A model generated the notes under the pieces. The model was given only the letters and a program-made list of their open reading frames with translations, was not told the DNA's origin and ran no database searches. From NCBI GenBank assembly GCA_041656115.1, contig JBBAED010000002.1:62001-126000 (forward strand): a stretch of DNA of 64,000 nt, in the 5' to 3' direction. The translations under genes and the position numbers were made by a program. Of this stretch, positions 17,978 to 27,294 are shown piece after piece. The stretch is from Dehalococcoidales bacterium. Lineage in GTDB: Bacteria > Chloroflexota > Dehalococcoidia > Dehalococcoidales > UBA5627. Position 1 is the first letter of the stretch. Each line of letters starts with the position of its first letter.

Positions 17978-18007
17978 CACATCGATAGTTCAAAGTTCAC
18001 ATCGATA
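17978..18007. repeat. Ten-base direct repeat CACATCGATA, 20 bp period
   Basis: CACATCGATA occurs at 17978-17987 and exactly again at 17998-18007, two helical turns apart. It lies in the roughly 310 bp gap between clpP and the convergent formyltransferase gene. No promoter is evident next to it. The remainder of the gap (17809-17977 and 18008-18052) shows no gene. Confidence 0.5.
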
Positions 18008-18052
18008 ACATTGGGGAGAATAAATGAGGATTGATTAAAAAAAGAATAAAAG

Positions 18053-18865
18053 TTAATCTTCCAGCATTTTTTCAATCTCTTCGGTGAGGTTATACCCGTT
18101 AATGATATTGCCGCTGTTATCAAAGACTTGCCCGTTGGCAATAAAAACCTTGCCCGAGCTGAAAGCAGCCATTGTTGTTGTAATAAGCGGTAACTCTCTT
18201 CGTACTCCTTGGCGGCGTATAGCTTTAAAAAGTTCGTTTTCCGTCCCTTTGCTTCTTTTTATATCCTCCGCAGAAAGCCCGTCCACAGCCTGCCAATAAG
18301 AATCAAATTCTCCCCCGACAATCGGGAATTTGCAGTAACTGACTATCGGCCCCTCATCAAGCTCAGGGGTCACCAAATGCATCATAACCCCGGTTTCTTG
18401 GGCTTTGGCATCAATAAGTTGCCAGATAACTTCGCCCCACGTACCTTTCGGGCCGCCCGGTGCCGCCGGGTGCAAGTTGAGCATGTTATACTTTTCACAC
18501 ATTTCTTTGCCGACAATAAGCATGTAACCGGCAAGGATACAAAGGTTACAATCAAAACCCTTTAATAAATCCATAACATGACGGTCATATTCAAGCCGCC
18601 ATTCGGATAACGGTTCTCCGGCAACCTCGTCAGGCCGATCCCCTTTAAATTTTTGGTAAGAAAAGCATACCAGCGGAACCCCGCTACCTTTTACAAGTTC
18701 GATAAAAAGATCGGTTTCAGACGATTCATTCGGCTCACGGCTGCAAAAAACATAGGAAATAGAGGCGTTTTCTATTTTGCCGCTCTTAATATTATCCAAA
18801 GCAACCTTAAAAAGTTCCCTTGAACCCTTGCCTCTGCCTGTGGAAAACCACCCGAATTTATACAT
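18053..18865 (-). CDS. PurN-like formyltransferase family protein
   Basis: This roughly 270-residue protein has the formyl-transferase fold of phosphoribosylglycinamide formyltransferase. It shows N-L-H-P-A-A-P-G-G-P-K-G-T-W with the catalytic-type His, and M-H-L-V-T-P-E-L-D-E-G-P-I-V carrying the conserved Asp. It is longer than classical PurN (about 200 aa) and its N-terminal G-W-F-S-T-G-R-G is divergent, so the acceptor may not be GAR. The preferred start is the ATG at 18865, one base after the PHP stop; a TTG three codons earlier is possible. It ends a seven-gene operon. Confidence 0.75.
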   Translation of the reverse strand: MYKFGWFSTGRGKGSRELFKVALDNIKSGKIENASISYVFCSREPNESSETDLFIELVKGSGVPLVCFSYQKFKGDRPDEVAGEPLSEWRLEYDRHVMDLLKGFDCNLCILAGYMLIVGKEMCEKYNMLNLHPAAPGGPKGTWGEVIWQLIDAKAQETGVMMHLVTPELDEGPIVSYCKFPIVGGEFDSYWQAVDGLSAEDIKRSKGTENELFKAIRRQGVRRELPLITTTMAAFSSGKVFIANGQVFDNSGNIINGYNLTEEIEKMLED

Positions 18866-18866
18866 T

Positions 18867-19514
18867 TTACACAAACCGTTTCTTTAATTTGTTTTTTAAA
18901 CTAACAAGTTTTACCAGCGGATTCGAATAATACCCCTTTATTTTTGCGCCGTCTAAGGCATTCAAAAAATCTTCTTTGCCGTTAAAATCGGGCATTTCAA
19001 CAAAACAAGCCCCAATCTCAGGGATTGAATGGGCATCGCTGCCCGCGCTTTGTCTAAACCCGTTCTCTTCTGCAAATAACCTTCCCTTGTCACGATTTTG
19101 AAAAGGAGCCATCCTCCCGTTTAAGACCTCGATTATATCAATCTCTTCTTTAATTAACTCAAGGGTTTCCATTTGCAAAGCGGAAGAGCGGAATTTATCA
19201 AACGGATGAGGAATGCACACCAACCCGCCTTGCTCTCTGATTCTTTTAATTGTTTCTTGCGGGGTCATCCCCGATGGAATCGTTTCCTGCAAAAACATAC
19301 CCATTATCTCACCGTTAGGGGTTAATATTTCTTCGGCCACTATAATTTTAAACGGTGCTATTTTTTGCAATTTAACGGCCCCTTCAATTGTACCGTGATC
19401 ACAAACAGCCAAACAATTAATGCCGATTTTCAGGCATCGGTTAATAATATCATCCAAAGAATTATCGGAATCATCCGAATAGCAGGTATGGATATGGAGA
19501 TCGGCTTTAAGCAC
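18867..19514 (-). CDS. PHP-domain metal-dependent phosphoesterase
   Basis: This 215-residue PHP-family protein has all four metal-ligand motifs: D-L-H-I-H-T near the start, C-D-H-G-T, I-P-H-P-F-D and S-D-A-H-S. These proteins hydrolyse phosphoester bonds, such as histidinol phosphate or nucleoside bisphosphates; the substrate cannot be told from the sequence. It starts 3 bp after efp and ends one base before the next ATG, so it is tightly coupled in the operon. Confidence 0.85.
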   Translation of the reverse strand: MLKADLHIHTCYSDDSDNSLDDIINRCLKIGINCLAVCDHGTIEGAVKLQKIAPFKIIVAEEILTPNGEIMGMFLQETIPSGMTPQETIKRIREQGGLVCIPHPFDKFRSSALQMETLELIKEEIDIIEVLNGRMAPFQNRDKGRLFAEENGFRQSAGSDAHSIPEIGACFVEMPDFNGKEDFLNALDGAKIKGYYSNPLVKLVSLKNKLKKRFV

Positions 19515-19517
19515 CGC

Positions 19518-20075
19518 TTAGCTTCTCCTCTCCAGATACGCCCCCGACCTGGTATCAACCTTAACGATATCTCCGATTTCAATAAAAAGCGGAACCTGAA
19601 TCATAGTACCGGTTTCCAGTTTTGCCGGTTTATTTCCGCCGGTTGCGGTATCCCCTTTAAACCCGGGTTCGGTTTCAATTATCTCCAAATCAACGGTAAT
19701 CGGAATAGAAATATCCAATATCTCATCTTTATAGAGGGATACCTCCACTTGCATCCCTTCTTTTAGATAAGGGATAGAATCCGTTAATTTATCTTCGTTA
19801 ACGGTAATTTGGTCAAAGGTTTCCGTATCCATCAAATAATACAAACCTTCGTCGCTGTAAAGGTATTGCATTTTACGCATATCAAGGTTTGCTCTTACAA
19901 ATTTATCATCGGACTGAAAACTTTGTTCAATAGTATGACCGGCAACTATATCGCGAAGTTTGACATGTGCCAAGGCTGTTCTTTTCATTTTTATATGCTT
20001 GTAATCGATAACTTGATATAATTTGTCGTTTAATACAATAACAACGCCTTTTCTTAATTCCGAACCGCTTAACAT
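19518..20075 (-). CDS. efp: Elongation factor P with a shortened, non-canonical tip loop
   Basis: This 185-residue, three-domain EF-P relieves ribosome stalling at proline runs. The C-terminal G-F-K-G-D-T-A-T-G-G and K-V-D-T-R-S-G-A-Y are classic. The domain I tip, usually P-G-K-G-x-A, reads K-M-K-R-T-A (residues 29-34). It is one residue shorter than the E. coli loop when the flanking H-x-K and A-x-A-x-V-K-L are aligned. Lys31 or Arg32 would sit at the tip. It follows pepP by 16 bp, a common pepQ/P-efp pairing. Confidence 0.95.
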   Translation of the reverse strand: MLSGSELRKGVVIVLNDKLYQVIDYKHIKMKRTALAHVKLRDIVAGHTIEQSFQSDDKFVRANLDMRKMQYLYSDEGLYYLMDTETFDQITVNEDKLTDSIPYLKEGMQVEVSLYKDEILDISIPITVDLEIIETEPGFKGDTATGGNKPAKLETGTMIQVPLFIEIGDIVKVDTRSGAYLERRS

Positions 20076-20091
20076 GAAATTCCTCGCTTAA

Positions 20092-21162
20092 TTATTTACT
20101 TAACCCTGAAATGACATTCATTTTACCATTTTTTAGTACAACTGTATCCTCTATCCGCACGCCGCCCCACCCCGGTATGTAAATCCCCGGCTCAATTGTA
20201 AAGACCATATTTTCGGTCAAAATATCCGCGGATGTCCGATGGAGGGCAGGTTTTTCATGAGCCACAAGGCCGATTCCGTGCCCTAAACTGTGGCCGAAAG
20301 CCGCCCCATGCCCCGCTTTATCGATAATGCTTCTGGCAAAATAATCGGCCTCGGCACCCGTTGTGCCTTCGGCGATATTTGCAATGGCATGTAATTGCGC
20401 TTCCAATACAATTTTGTATATTTCATTAAAAGTATTATCGGCTCCACCAAGACATAACGTTCTGGTGCAATCACTGCAATAGCCCTTGTATTTTGCGCCA
20501 AAATCGATTACTATCGGCTCCTTTGCTTTGATTCGGCGCTCAGTCGGGTAGGCATGCGGAAGCGCCGCATTCGGCCCTGAACCAACAATTATTTCAAAAG
20601 GAACTGTCTCGCTGCCGGCCTCTCGTAACGCCTTCTCAAGCTCCCAAGCAACATCAAGTTCGGTCATCCCCGGGCAAATAATGCTTTCAAGGTGTTCAAA
20701 GGCTTTATCGGCAATTTTAACGGCTTGCTCGATGCAAACAATCTCGGCGGCATCCTTAACAGCCCTTATTTTTTCAACAGCCCCCGGCAAGGGAATCATA
20801 TCCAGTTCAATTCCGCTTTTTTGAATCGCCGATGAAAAGTTCTGGAATTTTTCAATTGTTATATCTCCGGGCTCAAACCCCAATGTTTTGATATTAAGCC
20901 CGCCGGTAATTTCGGGGAACCATTTATCAATGCCATCCGTAATTTGGAATAGGGTGTAGAGCGGAGACTGTTCCTTTACTTGCTCGACATAACGAAAATC
21001 AGTCGCTAAAACAGTATTATTTTGAGTTATCAAAAGATATCCGGCTGAGCCGCTAAAACCGGAAAGATAATATCTGTTTTGGGGTTGGGATATTAGAACG
21101 GCATCTAAATTTTTCTCCTTTAGGATTTCCCTGAGTTTAGATATTCTCTTTTCTGTCTGCAT
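20092..21162 (-). CDS. Xaa-Pro aminopeptidase (M24 family)
   Basis: This is a 356-residue creatinase-fold M24 peptidase that removes N-terminal residues ahead of proline. The dinuclear metal site is visible: D-F-G-A-K-Y-K-G-Y-C-S-D, then G-H-S-L-G-H-G-I-G, T-I-E-P-G-I-Y and R-I-E-D-T. A longer frame extends to 21288, but GAGGAAA precedes the ATG at 21162, which gives the normal N-terminus R-I-S-K-L-R. The gene then overlaps the xerC end by 26 bp. Its placement before efp fits a role in proline peptide handling. Confidence 0.92.
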   Translation of the reverse strand: MQTEKRISKLREILKEKNLDAVLISQPQNRYYLSGFSGSAGYLLITQNNTVLATDFRYVEQVKEQSPLYTLFQITDGIDKWFPEITGGLNIKTLGFEPGDITIEKFQNFSSAIQKSGIELDMIPLPGAVEKIRAVKDAAEIVCIEQAVKIADKAFEHLESIICPGMTELDVAWELEKALREAGSETVPFEIIVGSGPNAALPHAYPTERRIKAKEPIVIDFGAKYKGYCSDCTRTLCLGGADNTFNEIYKIVLEAQLHAIANIAEGTTGAEADYFARSIIDKAGHGAAFGHSLGHGIGLVAHEKPALHRTSADILTENMVFTIEPGIYIPGWGGVRIEDTVVLKNGKMNVISGLSK

Positions 21163-22099
21163 CGGTTTCCTCTTCAATTTTGGCCATCGGATGAGCCACA
21201 AGATAAACTTTTCGCGCCTGACTGTAAGAAACATGGGTATAAATCTGAGTTGTTGATAGGTTGGAATGCCCCAGTAGTTCTTGGACAACCCTTAAGTCGG
21301 CCCCGCCGTTAAGCATATGGGTAGCAAAGGTGTGACGCAGCATATGCGGGTGAACATTCTTTTCGATACCAGCCAATTCCGCATATTTACGAATCAGCAT
21401 TTGCACCATGCGTTCGGTAATTCTTGTTCCGTCGCGGTTTAAAAAAAGGGCTACGGCTTTTTTCTCTTTTTGAACCCCTAATTTCGGCCTGCCGTCGCTA
21501 AGATAGTTTTCAATCGCATTAACGGCATATTCTCCCATTAAAGCAATGCGTTCACGAGAGCCTTTCCCCCAAACCCGTATTTGCCTACCTTCAATATCAA
21601 CGTTATCGATATCCAAACCGACTAACTCGCTCACCCTTAACCCGGAAGCGTAAATCAGTTCTATTAAAGCCCTGTCTCGCAAGCCTTGCGGGGTCGATAA
21701 ATCGGGCGTTTGCAACAGTTTAACAATTTCCTCAATCGTCAAAAATTCGGGCAAACGCTTATCCAGCTTGGGAGAAACAGAATGTTCAAGAGGATTTACA
21801 TCCAATATTTTTTCTCTTGATAAATAGCGATAAAAGGAACGGATAGCGGAAAGTTTACGGGCGATACTGGATTTAGCAACCCCTTCACTCGCTAAATAAG
21901 CCATATATTCACGCAATACCCATTTATCGGCCTTATCGAGGGTTTTGATCTCCTTCATGCGTAAAAATTGGAAAAACCCTTTAGCCGAGCCGCGCTTGGT
22001 ATTACCGACCAAATCGCCGGTGTAGTTACGCACGGTGTAGGGAGACACATTACGCTCGGCGACTAAATAGTCGACATATTTGTTAAAAACTTCCTGCAT
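21137..22099 (-). CDS. xerC: XerC/XerD-type tyrosine recombinase
   Basis: This 320-residue integrase has an N-terminal SAM-like DNA-binding domain and a catalytic domain with A-S-G-L-R-V-S-E-L, H-M-L-R-H-T-F-A-T-H, L-G-H-S-N-L-S-T-T-Q and the nucleophile in I-Y-T-H-V. Its housekeeping neighbours and close fit to XerC suggest chromosome dimer resolution rather than a phage integrase. It starts 5 bp after topA. Ten to fifteen extra C-terminal residues are charged. Confidence 0.9.
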   Translation of the reverse strand: MQEVFNKYVDYLVAERNVSPYTVRNYTGDLVGNTKRGSAKGFFQFLRMKEIKTLDKADKWVLREYMAYLASEGVAKSSIARKLSAIRSFYRYLSREKILDVNPLEHSVSPKLDKRLPEFLTIEEIVKLLQTPDLSTPQGLRDRALIELIYASGLRVSELVGLDIDNVDIEGRQIRVWGKGSRERIALMGEYAVNAIENYLSDGRPKLGVQKEKKAVALFLNRDGTRITERMVQMLIRKYAELAGIEKNVHPHMLRHTFATHMLNGGADLRVVQELLGHSNLSTTQIYTHVSYSQARKVYLVAHPMAKIEEETDADRKENI

Positions 22100-22104
22100 C
22101 GGTT

Positions 22105-24207
22105 TTAGTCCTGCCGGAGTTTATTTTTATAATCGCATTTGGTGCACTTACCCGTTTTGCCTCTGTATACGGTCATTAAGCCGCCGCACTCAGGGCAGGG
22201 CTCGGGTAAGGGCTTTGTATTGATTGCAAAGTTACATTTCGGATATCCGCTGCAGCCGTAAAAGGTTCTTTTCTTTTTACTGCGTTTTTCAATAATATCC
22301 TCGCCGCATTCGGGGCACTTGGCGCCCGTTTTAATCTTAAACGAACTGGTGTATTTACATTCCGGGTAACCGCTGCAGGCCAAAAACTTACCGAAACGAC
22401 CGACTTTAATCACAACCGACTTTTCACAGAGCGGGCATTTTTCATCGGTTTCTTCGTCTGCCAGCTTAACCCTTTCGATATCCTCGCCGGCTTTTTGCAA
22501 GTCCTCATTAAACGGCCCGTAAAACTCCCTGACTACCCCCACCCAGTCTATATCGCCGTTGGCAATCTTATCAAGATCGTTTTCAAGATGTGCCGTAAAG
22601 TCGATATTAACAATATTGGGGAAGTGTTGGAACAACAAATCGTTAACAATAAATCCCAATTCCGTCGGTTTAAAGCTGCCGCCCGGCTTGGTGACATATT
22701 CACGGTCCTGAATGGTAGATAAAATAGGCGCATAGGTACTTGGGCGCCCAATACCCCATTGTTCAAGCATTTTAATTAAGGTCGCTTCCGTATAACGTGA
22801 CGGCGGCTTGGTAAAGTGCTGTTTTTCCGAGAGGTCTAAGAGTTTTAATTCCTCTCCCTTTTCCATTTTCGGCAGCTTTGATGTCTCTTCCTCTTCGTTA
22901 TCGTCTTTCTTTTCACTGTAAAGGGTTATAAAACCGGGAAAGATGTTTACTGAGCCGGTTGCCCTGAAAAGATACTTATTTTTGGAAAGATTATTTTTAG
23001 CGTTAATATCAACCGATGTATTTTCAAAAGAAGCTGCCGCCATTTGGCTTGCAACCATCCTTTGCCATATCAGATTGTATATTTTATATTGCGTAGCAGT
23101 GAGATACTGTTTAACGGAATCGGGCGTACGCCACACCTTAGTGGGGCGAATGGCCTCGTGGGCTTCTTGGGCTCCCTTTACTTTACGGGAAAAGGAACGT
23201 GCATGAGCAGGCAAGTATTCAGCCCCGTATTTTTCCGAAATATAATTCCTTACTTCCGCTAGGGCGGAAGGGGCTACATGTGTGGAATCGGTTCTCATAT
23301 AAGTAATCAAACCGACACTGCCCTCATTGCCGATTGTCAAACCTTCATAAAGCTGTTGGGCGGTTACCATCGTCATTTTTGCCGTAAATCGGAAACGCCG
23401 CCAGGCTTCCTGTTGTAACGTACTGGTAATAAACGGGGGCGCCGGTTGGCGTTGCACATTTTTTACAGTCACCTTACCGACACTGTAATCCGCTTTTTCC
23501 AATTCCGATTTGATTGTCATCGCTTGGTCGGAGTTTTTGATTTCCGCCTTGGCGTTATCGGCTGTTTTAATAAGCATCGCCTTAAATGAGCCATCTTTTT
23601 TAGCAGAATTTTTCTGTAATTCCGCTTCGATGGTCCAATACTCAACGGGAACAAATTGTTCAATTTCACGTTCGCGATCGGCTACAATCTTTACGGCAAC
23701 GGATTGGACTCTTCCTGCCGACAGTCCTTTACGCACTTTTCGCCACAGGAGGGGGCTTAGTTTATAGCCTACCAGCCGATCTAAAATCCTGCGCGTTTGC
23801 TGCGCATTAACAAGTTGAATATCAATATCGCGCGGGGTTTTAAAAGCGTCGGTAATCGCCTCTTGGGTAATCTCATGGAAAGTAACACGGCGGTATTTAA
23901 CGTCTTTCTGTTTTATAGCCTCGACAAGATGCCAAGCAATCGCCTCACCCTCGCGGTCGGGGTCAGTCGCCAGATATACGGTAGAAGCCGTCTTAGCGGC
24001 ATCCCTCAGTTCTTTTACGGTTTTATTTTTATCTCTGGATACAACATATTTGGGTTCAAAATTATTCTCAACATCAACGCCTAAGCTGCTTTTCGGTAAA
24101 TCCCGGATATGCCCCAAAGAAGCCTTAATGGTGTAATTTTTACCCAAAATTTTCGAAAGGGTTTTCGCCTTAGCCGGCGATTCCACTATTACAAGTTTTT
24201 TTTCCAT
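22105..24207 (-). CDS. topA: DNA topoisomerase I
   Basis: This 700-residue type IA topoisomerase relaxes negative supercoils. It has the TOPRIM start L-V-I-V-E-S-P-A-K-A-K-T and D-P-D-R-E-G-E-A-I-A. The active-site Tyr is in L-I-T-Y-M-R-T-D-S. The C-terminus carries zinc-finger modules (C-P-L-C, C-P-E-C-G and C-P-E-C-G-G, each with a second Cys pair). Its ATG directly follows the dprA TAG. A C-terminal C-x-K-C-D-Y module completes the third finger. Confidence 0.97.
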   Translation of the reverse strand: MEKKLVIVESPAKAKTLSKILGKNYTIKASLGHIRDLPKSSLGVDVENNFEPKYVVSRDKNKTVKELRDAAKTASTVYLATDPDREGEAIAWHLVEAIKQKDVKYRRVTFHEITQEAITDAFKTPRDIDIQLVNAQQTRRILDRLVGYKLSPLLWRKVRKGLSAGRVQSVAVKIVADREREIEQFVPVEYWTIEAELQKNSAKKDGSFKAMLIKTADNAKAEIKNSDQAMTIKSELEKADYSVGKVTVKNVQRQPAPPFITSTLQQEAWRRFRFTAKMTMVTAQQLYEGLTIGNEGSVGLITYMRTDSTHVAPSALAEVRNYISEKYGAEYLPAHARSFSRKVKGAQEAHEAIRPTKVWRTPDSVKQYLTATQYKIYNLIWQRMVASQMAAASFENTSVDINAKNNLSKNKYLFRATGSVNIFPGFITLYSEKKDDNEEEETSKLPKMEKGEELKLLDLSEKQHFTKPPSRYTEATLIKMLEQWGIGRPSTYAPILSTIQDREYVTKPGGSFKPTELGFIVNDLLFQHFPNIVNIDFTAHLENDLDKIANGDIDWVGVVREFYGPFNEDLQKAGEDIERVKLADEETDEKCPLCEKSVVIKVGRFGKFLACSGYPECKYTSSFKIKTGAKCPECGEDIIEKRSKKKRTFYGCSGYPKCNFAINTKPLPEPCPECGGLMTVYRGKTGKCTKCDYKNKLRQD

Positions 24208-25347
24208 CTAGTTAATCTCTATCTTATAAAATTCTTTATTTTCACGCACTTCACGGCATAAAGCATAATTCATTGCCCCGACCTGTTTTACCATCCCTTT
24301 TAACTCCATCATCGCCAGGGTACTGCTGGTAACCGAAATCGGCAAAGCACTGTTACGGCAAACTTCGTCAATATGTTTGGGTTCCGCCCCTAATTGTTTT
24401 AAAATCAGGGCTTCCGTGTCCGACGCCGGGATAAGTTCTTTTACCTCAATTTGTTCCGCAACCGCAGTCAAATTAAGTTCTTGCAAAATATCCTCAACAT
24501 TACGCACAAGCTTAGCCGTATTTTCCATAATCAATTTGTTTGTTCCCGAGCTGGCAGGGGACAGAACGCTTCCGGGAACAGCAAATACCTCACGGTTTTG
24601 CTCAAATGCCAGGTTAGCCGTTATTAGCGAACCGCTGGTTTCGCCGGCTTCTATTACCAAAACCCCCAAACACAAACCGCTCATTATCCGATTACGACGC
24701 GGAAAGTTTTCCGGCCTGGGCTTGGTTCCGGGGGCATATTCGCTTACCATTGCACCGTTTTTAATTACCTGCCGTGCAAGGTTGGCGTTTTCTGCCGGAT
24801 AAACACTGTCAAGCCCGCCTCCCATCACCGCAATAGTTCTGCCGTTGGCATTTAATGCGGATTGGTGCGTAATGGTATCAATTCCTTTTGCCAGTCCGCT
24901 AACAATCGTTATTTTATTTCCGGCAAGAGCGGATACTATCTCTTCGGTTATTTGCCTGCCGTAAATAGTGGGGTTCCGCGTTCCGACAACCGCTAAACAG
25001 TATTCATCTTCCTGCAGTATATCACCTCTAATATAAATTAAAGGCGGAAAGTCATAGATTTCTTTTAAGCGGGCAGGGTACTCATTATCGTGGTAATTAA
25101 AAGCTTTTATGTTATATTTTTCAAGTTTTGCAAGCTCGGCATCAAGGTCGATAGTCGGCCTGGATTTAATGATAGACTTAACGGAACCCTCGTCTAACCC
25201 TGCTTTTTTAAGCTCATCGGCAGCGGCATTCCACGCTTTCTCGATATCGCCAAAATAACTCTCAATCTTGTTAAATTTGACCCTGCCGATGCCTGAAATC
25301 AGATTAAAACCAATCCAATATTTGTTTTTTTCATTCTTGATAGTCAA
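24208..25347 (-). CDS. dprA: DNA processing protein DprA
   Basis: This 379-residue DprA/Smf loads RecA on incoming single-stranded DNA in transformation. The Rossmann core shows A-V-V-G-T-R-N-P-T-I-Y-G-R, G-L-A-K-G-I-D-T and P-G-S-V-L-S-P-A-S-S-G-T-N. An N-terminal SAM/HhH-like part and a C-terminal winged helix (DML1-like) flank it. The start is TTG at 25347 without an obvious ribosome site. It is the first gene of the seven-gene run to 18053; dprA-topA-xerC is a widely conserved order. Confidence 0.94.
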   Translation of the reverse strand: MTIKNEKNKYWIGFNLISGIGRVKFNKIESYFGDIEKAWNAAADELKKAGLDEGSVKSIIKSRPTIDLDAELAKLEKYNIKAFNYHDNEYPARLKEIYDFPPLIYIRGDILQEDEYCLAVVGTRNPTIYGRQITEEIVSALAGNKITIVSGLAKGIDTITHQSALNANGRTIAVMGGGLDSVYPAENANLARQVIKNGAMVSEYAPGTKPRPENFPRRNRIMSGLCLGVLVIEAGETSGSLITANLAFEQNREVFAVPGSVLSPASSGTNKLIMENTAKLVRNVEDILQELNLTAVAEQIEVKELIPASDTEALILKQLGAEPKHIDEVCRNSALPISVTSSTLAMMELKGMVKQVGAMNYALCREVRENKEFYKIEIN

Positions 25348-25522
25348 AGCGGTTACATTCTAGCACAATCATAATCAATAGTGAAAAATGAAGTGCGAAG
25401 TAAAACATCATTTGATAGGGATAATTTGGAGTGTTGATTGGATTTAATTGTTAGATACCAAAGACAAACGAAGAGAAAAAACTAAAGCCTCTGAGTTTAA
25501 ACTTGGAGGCCGTTATTTACAT

Positions 25523-25599
25523 TGGTAGCGCATACGGGATTCGAACCCGTGATCTCCGCCTTGAGAGGGCGGTGTCCTAGGCCGCTAGACGAATGCGCC
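25523..25599 (-). tRNA. tRNA-Glu (CTC)
   Basis: A cloverleaf is read on the minus strand. The acceptor GGCGCAT pairs with ATGCGCT (one G-T). The anticodon stem CCGCC/GGCGG encloses the loop CTCTCAA with anticodon CTC, and the T-arm is CGGG-TTCGAAT-CCCG. Discriminator A and CCA are encoded. Confidence 0.95.
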
Positions 25600-25717
25600 A
25601 CGCACCAATCACGCGTGTTTTACGCCGAACATAATAGCTTATTATATCAAGGCTGTTTTGTCAAAATCTTCTGCTTGTAAAATAGCGGGGCAGGGGATAG
25701 TTAACATAACAAATATG

Positions 25718-26308
25718 TTAGTTTTTGACATCCAATTGAACACCCGATAAACCATAATAACGCCAGATTTTAAGCAAACTGTTTTCATGCATATACATAG
25801 AAAACGACATCACAATTTTTTCGTTTGATAAGTCCAGCTCCGAGGTGTCAATCCAGTATTCTAGTTTAATGACTTGGTTAAAGTTGCTGCTTAAATCAGG
25901 GTAATTAATGGCAACCCCGTCATCGCGATAAGTAACTTCACGATTAAAAAGATTGACGTAATTATCGGCAGGGTCGTCGTAAAGAAAGGCTTCACCGGGG
26001 TTAATATTTTCAAAATTCATCCTTAACGAAGATATGCGATGGTTATCTTTGGGGTGAATATTAACGGTAATATGCGATAGGTTATCGGCTATTTTTTCGG
26101 AATCAAAATCGATTATGATTGATTTATCGTTATTATGAATGTGGAAATAGTATTCAAAGCGATCCGTTTCCTGATTTATGTAGACGGTTGAATCGGCCTT
26201 TAGTTTTTGAGTATGAAAAAAAACGCTACTTGAAGCAGCTAAAAACAGCAAAACCAGCAATACATACCCGGCTATAATTAGAGATACCAGTTTCCATGCC
26301 CTTTTCAT
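25718..26308 (-). CDS. Hypothetical membrane-anchored protein
   Basis: This 196-residue protein is not recognised. A basic N-terminus and one hydrophobic segment (about residues 9-30) form an uncleaved anchor or signal sequence. The rest is a soluble, beta-rich-looking domain with many Asn and Asp residues and no cysteines, probably outside the membrane. It stands alone between tRNA-Glu and a gene-poor region, so context offers no function. Confidence 0.6.
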   Translation of the reverse strand: MKRAWKLVSLIIAGYVLLVLLFLAASSSVFFHTQKLKADSTVYINQETDRFEYYFHIHNNDKSIIIDFDSEKIADNLSHITVNIHPKDNHRISSLRMNFENINPGEAFLYDDPADNYVNLFNREVTYRDDGVAINYPDLSSNFNQVIKLEYWIDTSELDLSNEKIVMSFSMYMHENSLLKIWRYYGLSGVQLDVKN

Positions 26309-26883
26309 CTTTACCCCATCGTTTCACGGTTAATAATAACCCTGCCATTATAACATTCTTTGATAACAATTCTGTAATAATAAAGGGATAAAAGAACAAT
26401 ATGTTAGCCTTCGCGCCTTCAAACCACCCGCAAATTGATTATCAATTCCAAAACCTGCGTTCCGCCCCGTTTGATAATAAGGTTTACACAGTAAAAGAGA
26501 GTTAAAAGCATAAAAAACCCAGCTTTAAGCATCAATACGAGCACAAATATCCGCAAACACAAAGGAATCGGTTTTTGATGTTTGCTCATAGTTGTCCAGT
26601 CTGGTACAATAGTATTAGTAAGCATTTTGTCGCATAATTTTTTAATCATACTCTTTCTAGCTCGTATTATTGCGTTTTTCCTCATTGTTTACATTTAGCG
26701 GAAGGCTGTTTAAATAAGCTGTACTCTATTGGCAAGGATAGGGCACCGCCTACCTTTAGTATTATCCGGTCGCGTTTTTCCGCTAATCCCATGCTAAGTG
26801 CTTCTTTTCCGATTGCACGTTACGCAAACCATGTTGACTGCATTAGTGGGTTTTCCATACCCAATAAAAACAGGAGCTACGAA
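26309..26883. other. Gene-poor region before the DksA-type gene
   Basis: About 575 bp hold no well-supported gene. A minus-strand frame (26419-26685, possible ATG at 26589) would encode a short peptide with one hydrophobic stretch, but it has no ribosome site. TTGACT at 26834 could be a -35 for the downstream gene, with only a weak -10 (ATACC near 26857). Confidence 0.4.
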
Positions 26884-27237
26884 ATGAAGGAAGAAGGAAA
26901 AACCGCAAGCTATAATTTAGCCAAAAAAAAGAAGTTGTTTTTACGTGAGCTCAAGCTACTGAAATCAGCCCAAGGCTCCGGAAACAAGCGTTTCGACGGC
27001 AGCCTTGCCAGAGAAAGAACGGAAATTGCGGATGCCGCCACCGAATTTGAAAAGAATTTAGCGCTCGGAATGCAAAAGCAAACCAATTTAGAGCTAATAG
27101 AACGGGCTTTAAGCAAGATAGACGAGGGCTCATACGGGATATGCGATATTTGCGGCAAAAGCATTAACCCCGCACGCATGGCAATATTGCCGTATGCCAA
27201 TTTATGTATTAAGTGTTGTAATGATTCAAGCCGTTAA
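26884..27237 (+). CDS. DksA/TraR-type zinc-finger regulator
   Basis: This 117-residue protein has an N-terminal helical hairpin-like region and a C-terminal four-cysteine zinc finger (I-C-D-I-C-G-K-S-I then L-C-I-K-C-C), which is the DksA/TraR pattern. These proteins bind RNA polymerase through the secondary channel and modulate the stringent response. The ATG at 26884 is preceded by AGGAG; a longer frame from 26791 lacks one. The signature E-G-S-Y-G-I-C-D-I-C-G is typical of the family. Confidence 0.88.
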   Translation: MKEEGKTASYNLAKKKKLFLRELKLLKSAQGSGNKRFDGSLARERTEIADAATEFEKNLALGMQKQTNLELIERALSKIDEGSYGICDICGKSINPARMAILPYANLCIKCCNDSSR

Positions 27238-27294
27238 ATAAACCAATTCGAATAGGATTGCCAGCAGTATAAAAATAGTTTTGAAGGGAGTGTT

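Noticed and set aside
17899..18141. Minus-strand frame overlapping the end of the formyltransferase gene
   Set aside because: It is out of frame with a recognised gene, with no homology-like features and no ribosome site.
26419..26685. Minus-strand frame of 88 codons with one hydrophobic stretch
   Set aside because: There is no ribosome site at any start, no recognisable family, and the composition is that of random AT-rich sequence. It is kept only as a remark in the gene-poor region.
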